From the NCBI GenBank assembly GCA_964383325.1, contig CAYLGY010000040.1, positions 1-23,817 on the forward strand: 23,817 bases of DNA, read 5' to 3'. The notes under the pieces are model-generated. The model was not told the origin of the DNA. It worked only from the letters and a program-made list of their open reading frames with translations, and made no database searches. Below, one piece after another: positions 15,368 through 23,630 of this stretch. Made by a program: the position numbers and the translations under genes. Source of the DNA: CAYLGY01 sp964383325. GTDB taxonomy: Bacteria > Pseudomonadota > Alphaproteobacteria > Rhizobiales > Rhizobiaceae. Every line of letters begins with the position of its first letter. Within the stretch, counting starts at the first letter, position 1.

Positions 15368-16151
15368 GTCTGGCATAAATCGTTCCACGAACACCAACCC
15401 TCCAATGTCGCTGAGCGCGTATTCGGAACAGATCGTCGTTAAGAATTCGATCCAAAAGATACATGATAAAGCCGTTAGCCATCACAGACCGAGTGGGATC
15501 TCTCGTTTTATTCACAGGGTTATTGATAATATTGCATCGAAGTTTAAAGGAAACAAGGTTGATAAGAATGAAGAAAAATTGACTTTGTCTAATGTAAAGC
15601 TGTTCAAGGAATTGTCCGATGGATTGGTCAATCTGTATTTTTCAAATAAAATTACAGAAAAGAATACAGCAAATTTTCAACACATGATCGAGTTGGCGCT
15701 GAAAGATCGCAACATTGGAGATTGCCGCGCCTTGTGCTGGGACGTCATGAGCAAGATTGCCTATCGCAACAGAAATGAAGAGAATACTCTTCTCTCAGTA
15801 AAATCAAATATGGATCTTTTCAACGGGTATAACGAATATTGCCATAAACTTGGCAAGGCCGATAAGAAATTCCTCAATCCAGACTATTATGAAGAAGACT
15901 TCGATTCCAACCTCAATTCTCCTGAATTCCAGAAGGATGGACTCGGTAAGACCGTTGGCGAGACGAAGAATGGGGTGTGGGAAGAGTTCGATGTTGACCT
16001 CAGTAAGTTGGAACTCGAAACCTTTCTGCAAAGCAGCCGCGATGAACGGACCCCGGTCGGGCGGATGGACACGCGCCCGGAAGATAAGCAATCAAGCCAC
16101 CTCAGCTATGAGCAGGCGCTCGGCCTTCTTCCCGACTACGAGGAATTGTGA
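15366..16151 (+). CDS. AT-rich orphan gene, unknown function
   Basis: I do not recognise this 261-residue protein. Coding support comes from an intact frame, an ATG with GGGGA 7 bases upstream, and a Lys/Asn/Ile/Phe-rich composition quite unlike the neighbours. GC is about 28-30% at 15541-15660, near 48% at 15901-16020 and about 70% at 16021-16080, while flanking genes are near 60-65%. The first 25 residues are Ser/Thr/Asn-rich and likely disordered. There is no signal peptide and no transmembrane helix. Residues 70-150 look helical, with ELSDGLVNLYFSNKIT and MIELALKD. About 165-185 is acidic and aromatic (NPDYYEEDFDSN), and the last residues are LLPDYEEL. Cysteines are few and no enzyme motif is apparent. 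A disordered polar N-terminus, soluble body and foreign composition would fit a secreted effector or a phage/island remnant, but this is only a suggestion. Confidence 0.7.
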   Translation: MSGINRSTNTNPPMSLSAYSEQIVVKNSIQKIHDKAVSHHRPSGISRFIHRVIDNIASKFKGNKVDKNEEKLTLSNVKLFKELSDGLVNLYFSNKITEKNTANFQHMIELALKDRNIGDCRALCWDVMSKIAYRNRNEENTLLSVKSNMDLFNGYNEYCHKLGKADKKFLNPDYYEEDFDSNLNSPEFQKDGLGKTVGETKNGVWEEFDVDLSKLELETFLQSSRDERTPVGRMDTRPEDKQSSHLSYEQALGLLPDYEEL

Positions 16152-16174
16152 GTAGACGACCGGTGACTGCTGCC

Positions 16175-16211
16175 TGCATGTCGGACGTCGTGCAACGGCG
16201 CTCGGCATGCA
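16175..16211. terminator. Possible terminator between convergent genes
   Basis: TGCATGTCG (16175-16183) pairs with CGGCATGCA (16203-16211), 9 bp including one G-U on the plus-strand transcript, with a 19-base loop. It lies between the AT-rich gene and uppP, which converge. There is no clear U-tract. Confidence 0.3.
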
Positions 16212-16218
16212 GACGTGA

Positions 16219-17025
16219 TCATCCCCACACAAGCAGGGCGATGAGACCAGCCGTGCCGACTGTCAGCCGCCACCAGCCGAACAGGCGATAGCCGTGCCGC
16301 GAGACATGGTCGAGCAGGTGGCGAACAACCAGGACGGCGGCGATGAAGGCGGCAATGAATCCGGTGGCGATGATGGGCAGGTCGCTGAAGCTCAGGATGT
16401 CGCGGTTCTTGTAGAGATCATAGGCAAAGGCGCCGGCCATGGTCGGCATTGCGAGGAAGAACGAGAACTCCGCCGCCGCCCGCTTGCCCACGCCCATCAA
16501 CATGGCGCCGACAATGGTGGCGCCCGAGCGGGAAGTGCCGGGAATCATGGCCAGGCACTGGAAGAGCCCGATGCGGAAATAGAGAGAAAGCGGGAAGTGC
16601 ATCACGTCCCCGTGCCGGGCCTCGAAGCCGGCGCCGTCGACCCATAGCAGGATGAACCCGCCGAGAATCAGCATGATGCAGATCAGCATCGGAGTCTCGA
16701 ACAGGACCGTCTTGATGAAGCCATGCGCCAGCACGCCGATGAATGCGGCTGGCAGAAAGGCGATGAGAATGCCGGCGACGAAACGGCGGGCCTGCCCGTC
16801 ATGCGGCAGGGCAATGGCGATCCGCCAGAGGCGGGTGAAGTAAACGCTCAGTATGGCCAGGATCGCGCCGAGCTGGATCAATACCTCGAATGCCTTGCCG
16901 GTCGACTTGAAACCGAGGAAATGTCCGGCCAGCAGGATGTGGCCGGTGGAGGAGACCGGGATGAATTCGGTCAGGCCCTCGAGAATGCCGAGGATCAGCG
17001 CGCTGACGATCGATTGGTCTTCCAT
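16219..17025 (-). CDS. uppP: Undecaprenyl-diphosphate phosphatase (UppP/BacA)
   Basis: Inner-membrane enzyme, 268 aa, that dephosphorylates undecaprenyl diphosphate to regenerate the lipid carrier for peptidoglycan and O-antigen; high dosage gives bacitracin resistance in other bacteria. The first catalytic motif EGLTEFIPVSSTGH is at residues 16-29, and the second, PGTSRSGAT, at 162-170 includes the essential Arg166. At least six further hydrophobic helices are visible (for example 49-68, 83-101, 111-129, 183-200, 217-236 and 249-267). The start ATG 17025 has GGAGG 4 bases upstream. It is transcribed alone, divergently from fzlA, and a TATAAG-like -10 may lie near 17071. Confidence 0.96.
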   Translation of the reverse strand: MEDQSIVSALILGILEGLTEFIPVSSTGHILLAGHFLGFKSTGKAFEVLIQLGAILAILSVYFTRLWRIAIALPHDGQARRFVAGILIAFLPAAFIGVLAHGFIKTVLFETPMLICIMLILGGFILLWVDGAGFEARHGDVMHFPLSLYFRIGLFQCLAMIPGTSRSGATIVGAMLMGVGKRAAAEFSFFLAMPTMAGAFAYDLYKNRDILSFSDLPIIATGFIAAFIAAVLVVRHLLDHVSRHGYRLFGWWRLTVGTAGLIALLVWG

Positions 17026-17217
17026 CCCGCCTCCATGGCGCCGTCCTTGTCACCTAGTCTGGCTGCCCTTATAGATTTCGAATCATTTCCTGTTTCCGGC
17101 TGGCAGGCATAGAGCCTGCCGGGTTCAAATTGAAGCGGTTTCCGGCAATCATGCCTTTGGAATCCTCTCTTCGCCTCTGCTGCAATATCGCCACAGTCTG
17201 TGAGTTCTTCGTCATCC

Positions 17218-17910
17218 ATGCTGACCCTGTTCCACTTCCCCATCCTTTCCGCCTGCCGGTTCATCCGGCTGATCTTCGGCGAGTATGCCGAGGAGGTCGC
17301 GCTGGTCGAGGAGCGGCCCTGGTTGCGTCGCAAGGAGTTCCTGGCGCTCAATCCGGCAGGCACGGTCCCCTTGTTGCTGGCCGAGGGCGATCATCCGGTC
17401 TGCGGCCATTCTGCCATTGCCGAATATATTGACGAGACCCGCGGCGTCCTGCGCCGCGACAAGCGCCTGTTTGCAGATGACCCGCTCGAGCGCGCCGAAA
17501 TCCGGCGCCTGATCGACTGGTATCTTACCAAGACCGAAAACGACGTGACGCGCTACCTGGTGCGCGAGCGGGTATTGAAGCCGCTGATTCCCGGAGCCCA
17601 GGATGGCGGCGCGCCGGATTCCCGCGTCTTGCGGATCGCTCGCGCCAATGTGTCGCAACACCTCAAATACACTGCCTGGCTGGCGAGTCGCAGCAACTGG
17701 CTTGCCGGCGACCGGCTGACCTATGCAGACCTTGCAGCCGGCGCTGCCCTGTCCACGCTCGACTACATGGGCGAGATCGACTGGGGCAGCTATCCGACGG
17801 CCCGCGACTGGTATCAGCGCCTGAAGTCGCGCCCGTCTTTCCGTCCGATCCTCGCTGACCGGGTTCGCAGCTTGCCTCCGGGGTCGCATTACGCCAATCT
17901 CGACTTCTGA
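17218..17910 (+). CDS. fzlA: FzlA-like GST-fold cell division protein
   Basis: Glutathione S-transferase-fold protein, 230 aa. The N-terminal thioredoxin-like domain (1-80) contains FHFPILSACRFIRL, NPAGTVPLL (45-53) and SAIAEYID; the helical C-terminal domain follows. It matches Caulobacter FzlA, an FtsZ-filament-binding regulator of constriction, in its exact length of 230 aa and in the conserved extreme C-terminus HYANLDF with Leu228. From memory, mutation of the last residues, including Leu228, disrupts FzlA function. FzlA does not behave as a typical GST enzyme. The start ATG 17218 was preferred to GTG 17200, because homologues begin directly with the first strand. The stop shares a base with queG (TGATG 17908-17912). 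A plain GST remains possible. Confidence 0.75.
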   Translation: MLTLFHFPILSACRFIRLIFGEYAEEVALVEERPWLRRKEFLALNPAGTVPLLLAEGDHPVCGHSAIAEYIDETRGVLRRDKRLFADDPLERAEIRRLIDWYLTKTENDVTRYLVRERVLKPLIPGAQDGGAPDSRVLRIARANVSQHLKYTAWLASRSNWLAGDRLTYADLAAGAALSTLDYMGEIDWGSYPTARDWYQRLKSRPSFRPILADRVRSLPPGSHYANLDF

Positions 17911-19091
17911 TGGAAAGACCGGCGCATGAGCGGAATGACGGCCTGCGCGACTGGATTGCCAGGGAAGCGAGCGCGGCGGGATTCGACGATTTCGGCATCG
18001 TGAAGGCGAATGCCGCGCCCCATGCCGGGCGCCGGCTGGACGAATTCGTCGCGCTCGGCCGCCATGGCGAAATGGGCTGGATGGAGACGACCCGCGAGCG
18101 CCGCGGCTCCATTCGCAGCCTGTGGCCGGAAGCGCGCAGCGCCGTGCTGCTTGCCATGAATTACGGGCCGGCGCACGATCCCCGCGCGGTGCTTGCGCAA
18201 CCCGACCGGGCAGCGATCTCGGTCTACGCCCAGAATCGTGATTACCACGATCTCATCAAGGGTCGGCTCAAGGGAATCGCCGGCCGACTTGCGGCGCGGA
18301 CCGGGGCCGAGGTGAAGGTGTTCGTCGATACCGCGCCGGTGATGGAAAAACCGCTGGCGGAAGCCGCCGGCCTCGGATGGCAGGGCAGGCATACCAACCT
18401 CGTCAGCCGGCGTTATGGCTCGTGGCTGTTCCTTGGTTCGATCTTCACCACGCTCGATCTTGTCGCCGATCCGCCGGGGCGCGATCATTGCGGCACGTGC
18501 CGGGCCTGTCTCGATATCTGCCCGACCCGCGCCTTTCCCGCACCCTACCAGCTCGATGCGCGTCGTTGCATCTCCTACCTGACCATCGAGCACAAGGAAC
18601 CGATCCCGCGCGAGTTTCGCCCCGCCATCGGCAATCGCGTCTATGGCTGCGACGATTGCCTCGCCGTCTGCCCGTGGAACCGCTTTGCGGTCGCGGCGCG
18701 AGAGGCAGGCCTGCAGGCGCGCGAGGAATTGAAGTCTCCTGCCATTTCCGAATTGCTCAAGCTTGACGATGCCGCCTTCCGCCGCTTCTTCAGCGCTTCG
18801 CCGGTAAAGCGGATCGGCCGCAACCGCTTCCTGCGCAACGTGCTGATTGCCGCCGGCAATTCGGCCTGCGAAGAACTGGCTGGCCCTTGTCGTGAACTGA
18901 CCGAGGATGATTCCGCTCTGGTGCGCGGCGCGGCGGTCTGGGCCCTGTCGCGGCTGCTTTCGCCAGCGGACTTTGCCTGGCTCGCCGGCCAGCACATGGC
19001 CCGGGAGACGGATTTCGACGTGCGTGAGGAATGGCGGCTGGGGTTGAGCCCGGAAGCGGTCGCGATTCGCGATGGATCCGGATTGAATTGA
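17910..19091 (+). CDS. queG: Epoxyqueuosine reductase
   Basis: Last step of queuosine synthesis: reduces epoxyqueuosine in tRNA to queuosine using cobalamin and two [4Fe-4S] clusters; cytoplasmic, 393 aa. The iron-sulfur motifs are CGTCRACLDICP (Cys194, 197, 200, 204) and CDDCLAVCP (Cys247, 250, 254), with Cys220 as the probable further ligand. The catalytic-region motif VFVDTAPVMEKPLAEAAGLGW surrounds Asp140, and RCISYLTIEH (219-228) is diagnostic. HEAT-like C-terminal sequence follows after about 310. It starts one base inside the fzlA stop codon, so the two are translationally coupled, as seen in related alphaproteobacteria. Confidence 0.96.
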   Translation: MERPAHERNDGLRDWIAREASAAGFDDFGIVKANAAPHAGRRLDEFVALGRHGEMGWMETTRERRGSIRSLWPEARSAVLLAMNYGPAHDPRAVLAQPDRAAISVYAQNRDYHDLIKGRLKGIAGRLAARTGAEVKVFVDTAPVMEKPLAEAAGLGWQGRHTNLVSRRYGSWLFLGSIFTTLDLVADPPGRDHCGTCRACLDICPTRAFPAPYQLDARRCISYLTIEHKEPIPREFRPAIGNRVYGCDDCLAVCPWNRFAVAAREAGLQAREELKSPAISELLKLDDAAFRRFFSASPVKRIGRNRFLRNVLIAAGNSACEELAGPCRELTEDDSALVRGAAVWALSRLLSPADFAWLAGQHMARETDFDVREEWRLGLSPEAVAIRDGSGLN

Positions 19092-19140
19092 TTTACCTTC
19101 CTGTTTCATACTGATGTAGCTGGACGAAAGGGAACGGCCC

Positions 19141-20142
19141 ATGTTCTGGCGCAGATGCGCGGTCACGCTGGCAATCGCGGGAGGGCTCGCAACCGGGATC
19201 ACCGATGTTGCGGGCGCGCAGCAACTTGCCAAGGAGCTGTTCGGCCGGGCAGCACTTCCGGCGGCGACGCGGCCGGACGTGCATGGGTTCTACTCGAAAG
19301 GCTGTTTTTCCGGCGGCGTGGCCATTGCCGCGGACGGAACGAACTGGCAGGCCATGCGCCTGTCCCGCAATCGGCGCTGGGGCCATCCGCAGATGATCGG
19401 ACTGCTGGAGCAATTGTCACGTGAAGCCGCCGCGGATGGCTGGCCGGGATTGTTGATCGGCGACATCTCGCAGCCGCGCGGCGGCCCGATGCTGACCGGG
19501 CATGCCTCGCACCAGATCGGTCTTGATGCCGACATCTGGTTCACGCCGATGCCTGCCCGGCGCCTGACTGCGGGCGAACGCGAAAAGATCAGCGCAACAT
19601 CCATGCTGCGCAAGAATTCCCTGCTGGTGGACGACCGGCGCTGGACGCCTGCGCATGAGGCAGTGCTGCGCCGCGCCGCGAGCTATCGAATCGTGGAGCG
19701 GATCCTGGTGCATCCCGGCATCAAGAAGAAGCTGTGCGACACTGTGCGCGGCGACCGGCGCTGGCTCTCGAAGATTCGCCCCTTCTGGGGCCATGATTAT
19801 CATTTTCATGTCCGGATCGCCTGTCCGGCCGATGCGACCGGCTGTCGGCCCCAATCGCCGCCGCCGGCGGGAGACGGGTGCGACAAGTCGCTGGATTGGT
19901 GGTTCACGGAAGAACCCTGGCGACCGGCGACCGGAACGCAGCAGCCGCGCGCGCGCGACGTCATGAAGCTTTCGGATCTGCCACGCGCCTGCCGGAGCGT
20001 GCTGTCGGCGCCTGCGCCCATGTCGGAAGAGGCCGTCACGATCGCCGGGCCGCAGAGCGTGCCGGGCATCGCGCCGCTCACGGCCTATGATCGCGTGATG
20101 CCCGACTTCTTTCCGGTTCCCGTTCCGCGTCCGGAGCGGTGA
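19141..20142 (+). CDS. mepA: Penicillin-insensitive murein endopeptidase
   Basis: Periplasmic zinc metallopeptidase, 333 aa, that cleaves D-alanyl-meso-DAP crosslinks in peptidoglycan. The signal peptide covers residues 1-26 (LAIAGGLATGITDVAGAQ). The LAS-family zinc ligands lie in GHASHQIGLDADIW (from Gly120: His121 and Asp129) and HDYHFHVRIACP (His218, His221, His223). KGCFSGG near 53-59 and CDKSLDWWF near the C-terminus are typical. It is longer than E. coli MepA because of a proline-rich tail of about 60 residues. The start ATG 19141 has GAAAGGGA upstream. The stop overlaps a GTG of the following ABC gene frame (GTGA at 20139-20142). Confidence 0.95.
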   Translation: MFWRRCAVTLAIAGGLATGITDVAGAQQLAKELFGRAALPAATRPDVHGFYSKGCFSGGVAIAADGTNWQAMRLSRNRRWGHPQMIGLLEQLSREAAADGWPGLLIGDISQPRGGPMLTGHASHQIGLDADIWFTPMPARRLTAGEREKISATSMLRKNSLLVDDRRWTPAHEAVLRRAASYRIVERILVHPGIKKKLCDTVRGDRRWLSKIRPFWGHDYHFHVRIACPADATGCRPQSPPPAGDGCDKSLDWWFTEEPWRPATGTQQPRARDVMKLSDLPRACRSVLSAPAPMSEEAVTIAGPQSVPGIAPLTAYDRVMPDFFPVPVPRPER

Positions 20143-20180
20143 GGCTGCAGGCGGTTCCCTTCTGGCGGGAAAGCCGCTAT

Positions 20181-22043
20181 ATGCCCCGCAGATTCTCCAT
20201 GGCGGAAAAGATGACGACAAGATTCGAGCCGGCCGAAGTGATCGCCGTCATCCGTCGGGTATATCGGGAAAATGGCCGGCAATATCTCCGTCATTATGCC
20301 CTTGCCGTCGTCTGCCTCGTTCTGATCGCGCTGGCGACCGCTTTCACAGCCTGGATCATTCGCGACGTGGTGGACGAGATCTTCTACCGCCAGCGTCACG
20401 AGCTGGTGCCGCTGATCAGCGGCGCCATCCTGGTTGCGTTTCTCGTCCGGGGCCTTGCGACCTATGGCCAGGCCGTGCTGCTGGCCAAGATCGGCAACAA
20501 TCTCATCGCCCGCTACCAACGACGAATCTTCGAACATCTGATGCGCCTCGGCCTCGACTTTCATGTCGGCAACCGCTCCGGCGAACTTGCGGCGCGCATC
20601 AACCAGAACATTACCGGCATACGCGACCTGCTCAACATTGCCGTGGCTTCGATCGCCCGCGATGCACTGGCGCTTGCAGCGCTCATTGGCGTCATGATCC
20701 TGCAGGATCCGCTGCTGTCTGCCATCACCCTCGTGATCGGCCCGCCGCTGATCTACGCGGTCAATGCGATCTCGCGGCGCCTGCGTCGCGTCACACGCGA
20801 TTCGATCGAGGTGAATTCCCGCGTGCTGGGCGCCATGCAGGAAGCGATGCAGGGCATTGCCATCGTCAAGGCGTTCACGATGGAGCGTCAGCTCAGCGCG
20901 AGGCTGGAGAAGCTGATCGTGGAGGCCGAGCAGCGCGCCAACAAGATTGCGCGGGTGCAGGAGCGGACTGGCCCGATCGCCGAAACGCTGGCCGGCTTCG
21001 CGATTGCAGGCGTGATCGCCTATAGCAGCTATCGCGCGGTCTATACCGATGTGCCGCCGGGAAGCGTCTTTTCCTTCATTACCGCGCTCCTGCTTGCCTA
21101 TGAGCCGGCAAAGCGGCTGGCGCGGGCGCAGATCAATCTCGAGCGCGCACTGGTCAATGCGCGCATGATCTACGAGATTCTCGACATCGAGGCGCCGCAG
21201 CGGGACATTCCGGGTGCGACGGAGCTTGCGGTCAGCGCCGGCAGGATCGAGTTCGATCGGGTAAGTTTCGGCTATGCGCCCGGCCGCCCGGTGATCGACG
21301 GGATGTCATTCGCGGTTCCGGCCGGCACGACGGCGGCGATTGTCGGCCCTTCAGGGGCAGGCAAATCCACGCTGGTGGCGTTGATCCAGCGATTTCACGA
21401 CCCGCAGTCCGGCCGGATCCTGATCGACGGACAGGATATTGGCGAGGTGACGAAACATTCCCTGCGGCGATCGATTGCCTATGTATCGCAGACGCCGTTC
21501 CTGTTCGAGGGCAGCATCGCCGACAATATCCGCTATGGCCGACCCGATGCCGGAATGGACGAGATCCGCGCGGCAGCCCGCCTTGCATCGTGCGAGGAAT
21601 TCATTGCCGCCCTTCCGCAAGGCTATGACACGCAGGTGGACGAGAGCGGCGCCAATCTCTCCGGCGGCCAGCGCCAGCGGATTTCCATTGCGCGCGCGCT
21701 GGTGCGCAATGCGCCGATCCTGCTGCTCGACGAGGCCACTTCTGCACTCGATAATGAATCGGAAAAAAACGTGCAGTCTGCGCTGCAGCAGGTGATGCAG
21801 GGGCGAACCACGATCGTCATCGCCCACCGTCTGTCGACTGTTGTGCGGGCAGACACGATCATAGTAATGGATCAGGGCCGCGTCGTCGAACAGGGCACGC
21901 ATGACGAATTGAAGAATCGCGACCAGGGAATCTATGCGCGCTATTATCGTCTGGGCGCGGGCGCAGGCTTCGACCTGCTCGACGATGCGGAATGTGCGCC
22001 GGAGGATGAGACGGCACGGGGAACGGACCGGAGCGGGACATGA
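20181..22043 (+). CDS. MsbA-like ABC exporter (fused transmembrane and ATPase domains)
   Basis: Inner-membrane type IV exporter half-transporter, 620 aa, expected to dimerise. Six helices occupy about residues 37-311. The nucleotide-binding domain has Walker A GPSGAGKST (389-397), Q-loop VSQTPF (435-440), signature LSGGQ (493-497), Walker B ILLLDEA (513-519) and the H-loop His549. The coupling-helix region NRSGELAARIN is typical of MsbA/lipid-A and multidrug exporters. Its substrate cannot be read from sequence; lipid or LPS precursors would fit the neighbours. The start is uncertain: ATG 20181 has a weak GGA upstream, ATG 20199 is also plausible, and a GTG at 20139 would overlap mepA. The stop overlaps dapB (ATGA 22040-22043). 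Confidence 0.9.
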   Translation: MPRRFSMAEKMTTRFEPAEVIAVIRRVYRENGRQYLRHYALAVVCLVLIALATAFTAWIIRDVVDEIFYRQRHELVPLISGAILVAFLVRGLATYGQAVLLAKIGNNLIARYQRRIFEHLMRLGLDFHVGNRSGELAARINQNITGIRDLLNIAVASIARDALALAALIGVMILQDPLLSAITLVIGPPLIYAVNAISRRLRRVTRDSIEVNSRVLGAMQEAMQGIAIVKAFTMERQLSARLEKLIVEAEQRANKIARVQERTGPIAETLAGFAIAGVIAYSSYRAVYTDVPPGSVFSFITALLLAYEPAKRLARAQINLERALVNARMIYEILDIEAPQRDIPGATELAVSAGRIEFDRVSFGYAPGRPVIDGMSFAVPAGTTAAIVGPSGAGKSTLVALIQRFHDPQSGRILIDGQDIGEVTKHSLRRSIAYVSQTPFLFEGSIADNIRYGRPDAGMDEIRAAARLASCEEFIAALPQGYDTQVDESGANLSGGQRQRISIARALVRNAPILLLDEATSALDNESEKNVQSALQQVMQGRTTIVIAHRLSTVVRADTIIVMDQGRVVEQGTHDELKNRDQGIYARYYRLGAGAGFDLLDDAECAPEDETARGTDRSGT

Positions 22044-22858
22044 ATGATATGAGGCTGGTAGTCGTCGGCGCCGCGGGACGCATGGGCAGGACGCTGATTC
22101 GCATCGTGACAGAGACGTCCGGCGTGTCGCTCTCTGGCGCGATCGAGCGCGAAGGTGCGGCGGAAATCGGCCGGGATGCGGGCGAGATTGCCGGGCTCGG
22201 AAGGATCGGCGTCGAGGTTACGTCCGATCCGCTGCGCGCCTTTGCGGGATGCGACGGCGTGCTCGATTTCACGACCCCCGGTGCGAGCGTCGCATTCGCC
22301 GGCTATGCAGCTCAGGCGCGCATCGTGCACGTGATTGGCACCACCGGCTGTTCGGGCGAGGAGGATGCAGCAATTGCCGCAGCAGCCCGCCACGCAACCA
22401 TCGTCAAGTCCGGCAACATGTCGGTAGGCGTCAACCTGTTGGCCCTGCTGGCGGAGCAGGCAGCGCGGGCGCTGCCCGGATCGGAGTTCGACGTGGAAAT
22501 CGTCGAGATGCATCACCGGCACAAGGTGGATGCGCCTTCGGGCACCGCCCTTTTGCTGGGCGAGGCCGTGGCAGCGGGTCGCGGGATCGATCTCGCCCGG
22601 AATTCGGTGCGTCAGCGCGATGGACACACCGGCGCGCGGCCGCAAGGCGCCGTGGGATTTGCGACCCTGCGCGGCGGCTCGGTTGTAGGCGAGCATTCGG
22701 TGATTCTCGCCGGAGCCGGGGAGCAGATCATCCTGACGCATCGCGCCGAGAACCGTGACATCTTTGCCCGCGGTGCGGTGGCGGCGGCGCAATGGGCACG
22801 GGGCCGCAAGCCCGGCCTGTACTCCATGCGCGATGTTCTGGGCCTTGCGAAGATCTAG
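22040..22858 (+). CDS. dapB: 4-hydroxy-tetrahydrodipicolinate reductase
   Basis: NAD(P)H-dependent step in the diaminopimelate/lysine pathway, supplying meso-DAP for peptidoglycan; cytoplasmic, 272 aa. The Rossmann motif GAAGRMG is at residues 10-16. LDFTTP (75-80) and GTTG (100-103) line the cofactor site. The substrate-binding motif MHHRHKVDAPSGTA (157-170) carries the catalytic His158 and Lys162. The GRKPGLYSMRDVLGL C-terminus is the family ending. The start ATG 22040 overlaps the ABC exporter stop by 4 bases, indicating coupled translation. Confidence 0.97.
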   Translation: MNDMRLVVVGAAGRMGRTLIRIVTETSGVSLSGAIEREGAAEIGRDAGEIAGLGRIGVEVTSDPLRAFAGCDGVLDFTTPGASVAFAGYAAQARIVHVIGTTGCSGEEDAAIAAAARHATIVKSGNMSVGVNLLALLAEQAARALPGSEFDVEIVEMHHRHKVDAPSGTALLLGEAVAAGRGIDLARNSVRQRDGHTGARPQGAVGFATLRGGSVVGEHSVILAGAGEQIILTHRAENRDIFARGAVAAAQWARGRKPGLYSMRDVLGLAKI

Positions 22859-22929
22859 TGCCTGATTCGCGGCAAGCGCCTCCGGCCTCCGGAACGAATC
22901 ATGCGCATTCACATCAGGAAAGGAATCTC

Positions 22930-23553
22930 ATGTCCGGCATGCTTGTCCTCGTCCGTCATGGACAGAGCGAATGGAACCTCAAGAATCTCTTTACGGGCTG
23001 GCGAGATGTCGATCTGACCGAGAAAGGCGTGGCGGAGGCGCAAGCGGCCGGAAAGGTCCTGAAGGCGCGCGGGATCGAGCCTGAGATTGCCTTTACTTCG
23101 GTGTTGCAGCGAGCCCGGCGGACTTGCTCGATCATCCTGCAGGAGCTGGGCCGCGAGGGAATCGCGCTGCGCGAGCACAGGGCGCTGAACGAGCGCGACT
23201 ATGGCGATCTCTCGGGAATGAACAAGGACGAGGCGCGCAGCAAATGGGGCGAGGAGCAGGTCCATGTCTGGCGCCGTTCCTATGACATCGCGCCTCCCGG
23301 GGGCGAAAGCCTTCGCGATACCGGCGCGCGCGTCTGGCCGTATTACCTGCACGATATCCAGCCGCATGTCCTGAGGGGCGAGACGGTTCTCATCGCCGCG
23401 CATGGCAATTCGCTGCGGGCGCTGATCATGGCGCTCGATGGACTCTCGCCGGAGGAAGTGGTGAAGCTCGAGCTTGGCACGGGCGTCCCGGTCCTCTACC
23501 GGCTGAACGCGGATTCCACTGTGGCCAGCAAGGAAATGCTGTCAACAAGCTGA
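22930..23553 (+). CDS. gpmA: 2,3-bisphosphoglycerate-dependent phosphoglycerate mutase
   Basis: Interconverts 2- and 3-phosphoglycerate in glycolysis and gluconeogenesis; cytoplasmic, 207 aa. The phosphorylated histidine His10 is in LVLVRHGQSEWN, followed by NLFTGW (19-24). The acid/base Glu88 is in LNERDYGDLSGMNK and the second catalytic histidine His158 is in AAHGNSLRA. It is about 40 residues shorter than E. coli GpmA, which is the normal short form in alphaproteobacteria. The start ATG 22930 has AAAGGAA at good spacing; an in-frame ATG at 22792 lies inside dapB and was rejected. The 71-base gap after dapB contains a small hairpin (22881-22893 inside 22864-22900), so the gene may have its own promoter. 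Confidence 0.95.
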   Translation: MSGMLVLVRHGQSEWNLKNLFTGWRDVDLTEKGVAEAQAAGKVLKARGIEPEIAFTSVLQRARRTCSIILQELGREGIALREHRALNERDYGDLSGMNKDEARSKWGEEQVHVWRRSYDIAPPGGESLRDTGARVWPYYLHDIQPHVLRGETVLIAAHGNSLRALIMALDGLSPEEVVKLELGTGVPVLYRLNADSTVASKEMLSTS

Positions 23554-23590
23554 TCCATGTTGATGTTTGCGGAAAGCGCAGCTTTTCAGA

Positions 23591-23619
23591 TTGACAGCCT
23601 GCATCCAGCCGCTTACATC
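23591..23619 (+). promoter_or_regulatory. Promoter of tRNA-Leu
   Basis: A perfect TTGACA (23591-23596), a 17-base spacer and TACATC (23614-23619). Transcription would start about 5 bases before the mature tRNA. Confidence 0.6.
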
Positions 23620-23630
23620 AGCCTCGCATT

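Noticed and set aside
13981..16067. 12-bp match GTCGGGCGGATG shared by the transglycosylase gene and the 3' part of the AT-rich gene
   Set aside because: Too short in a GC-rich context to argue for recombination between the two sites.
17102..17120. 7-bp hairpin GGCAGGC/GCCTGCC as a terminator
   Set aside because: It lies between divergent genes (uppP and fzlA) and has no U-tract, so there is no transcript for it to end.
17889..19232. 447-residue minus-strand open frame
   Set aside because: Antisense to queG, whose iron-sulfur motifs prove the plus-strand frame.
23572..23587. Weak hairpin (AAAGC/GCTTT, 3-base loop) after gpmA as terminator
   Set aside because: The stem is only about 5 bp and overlaps the upstream edge of the tRNA promoter; not convincing.
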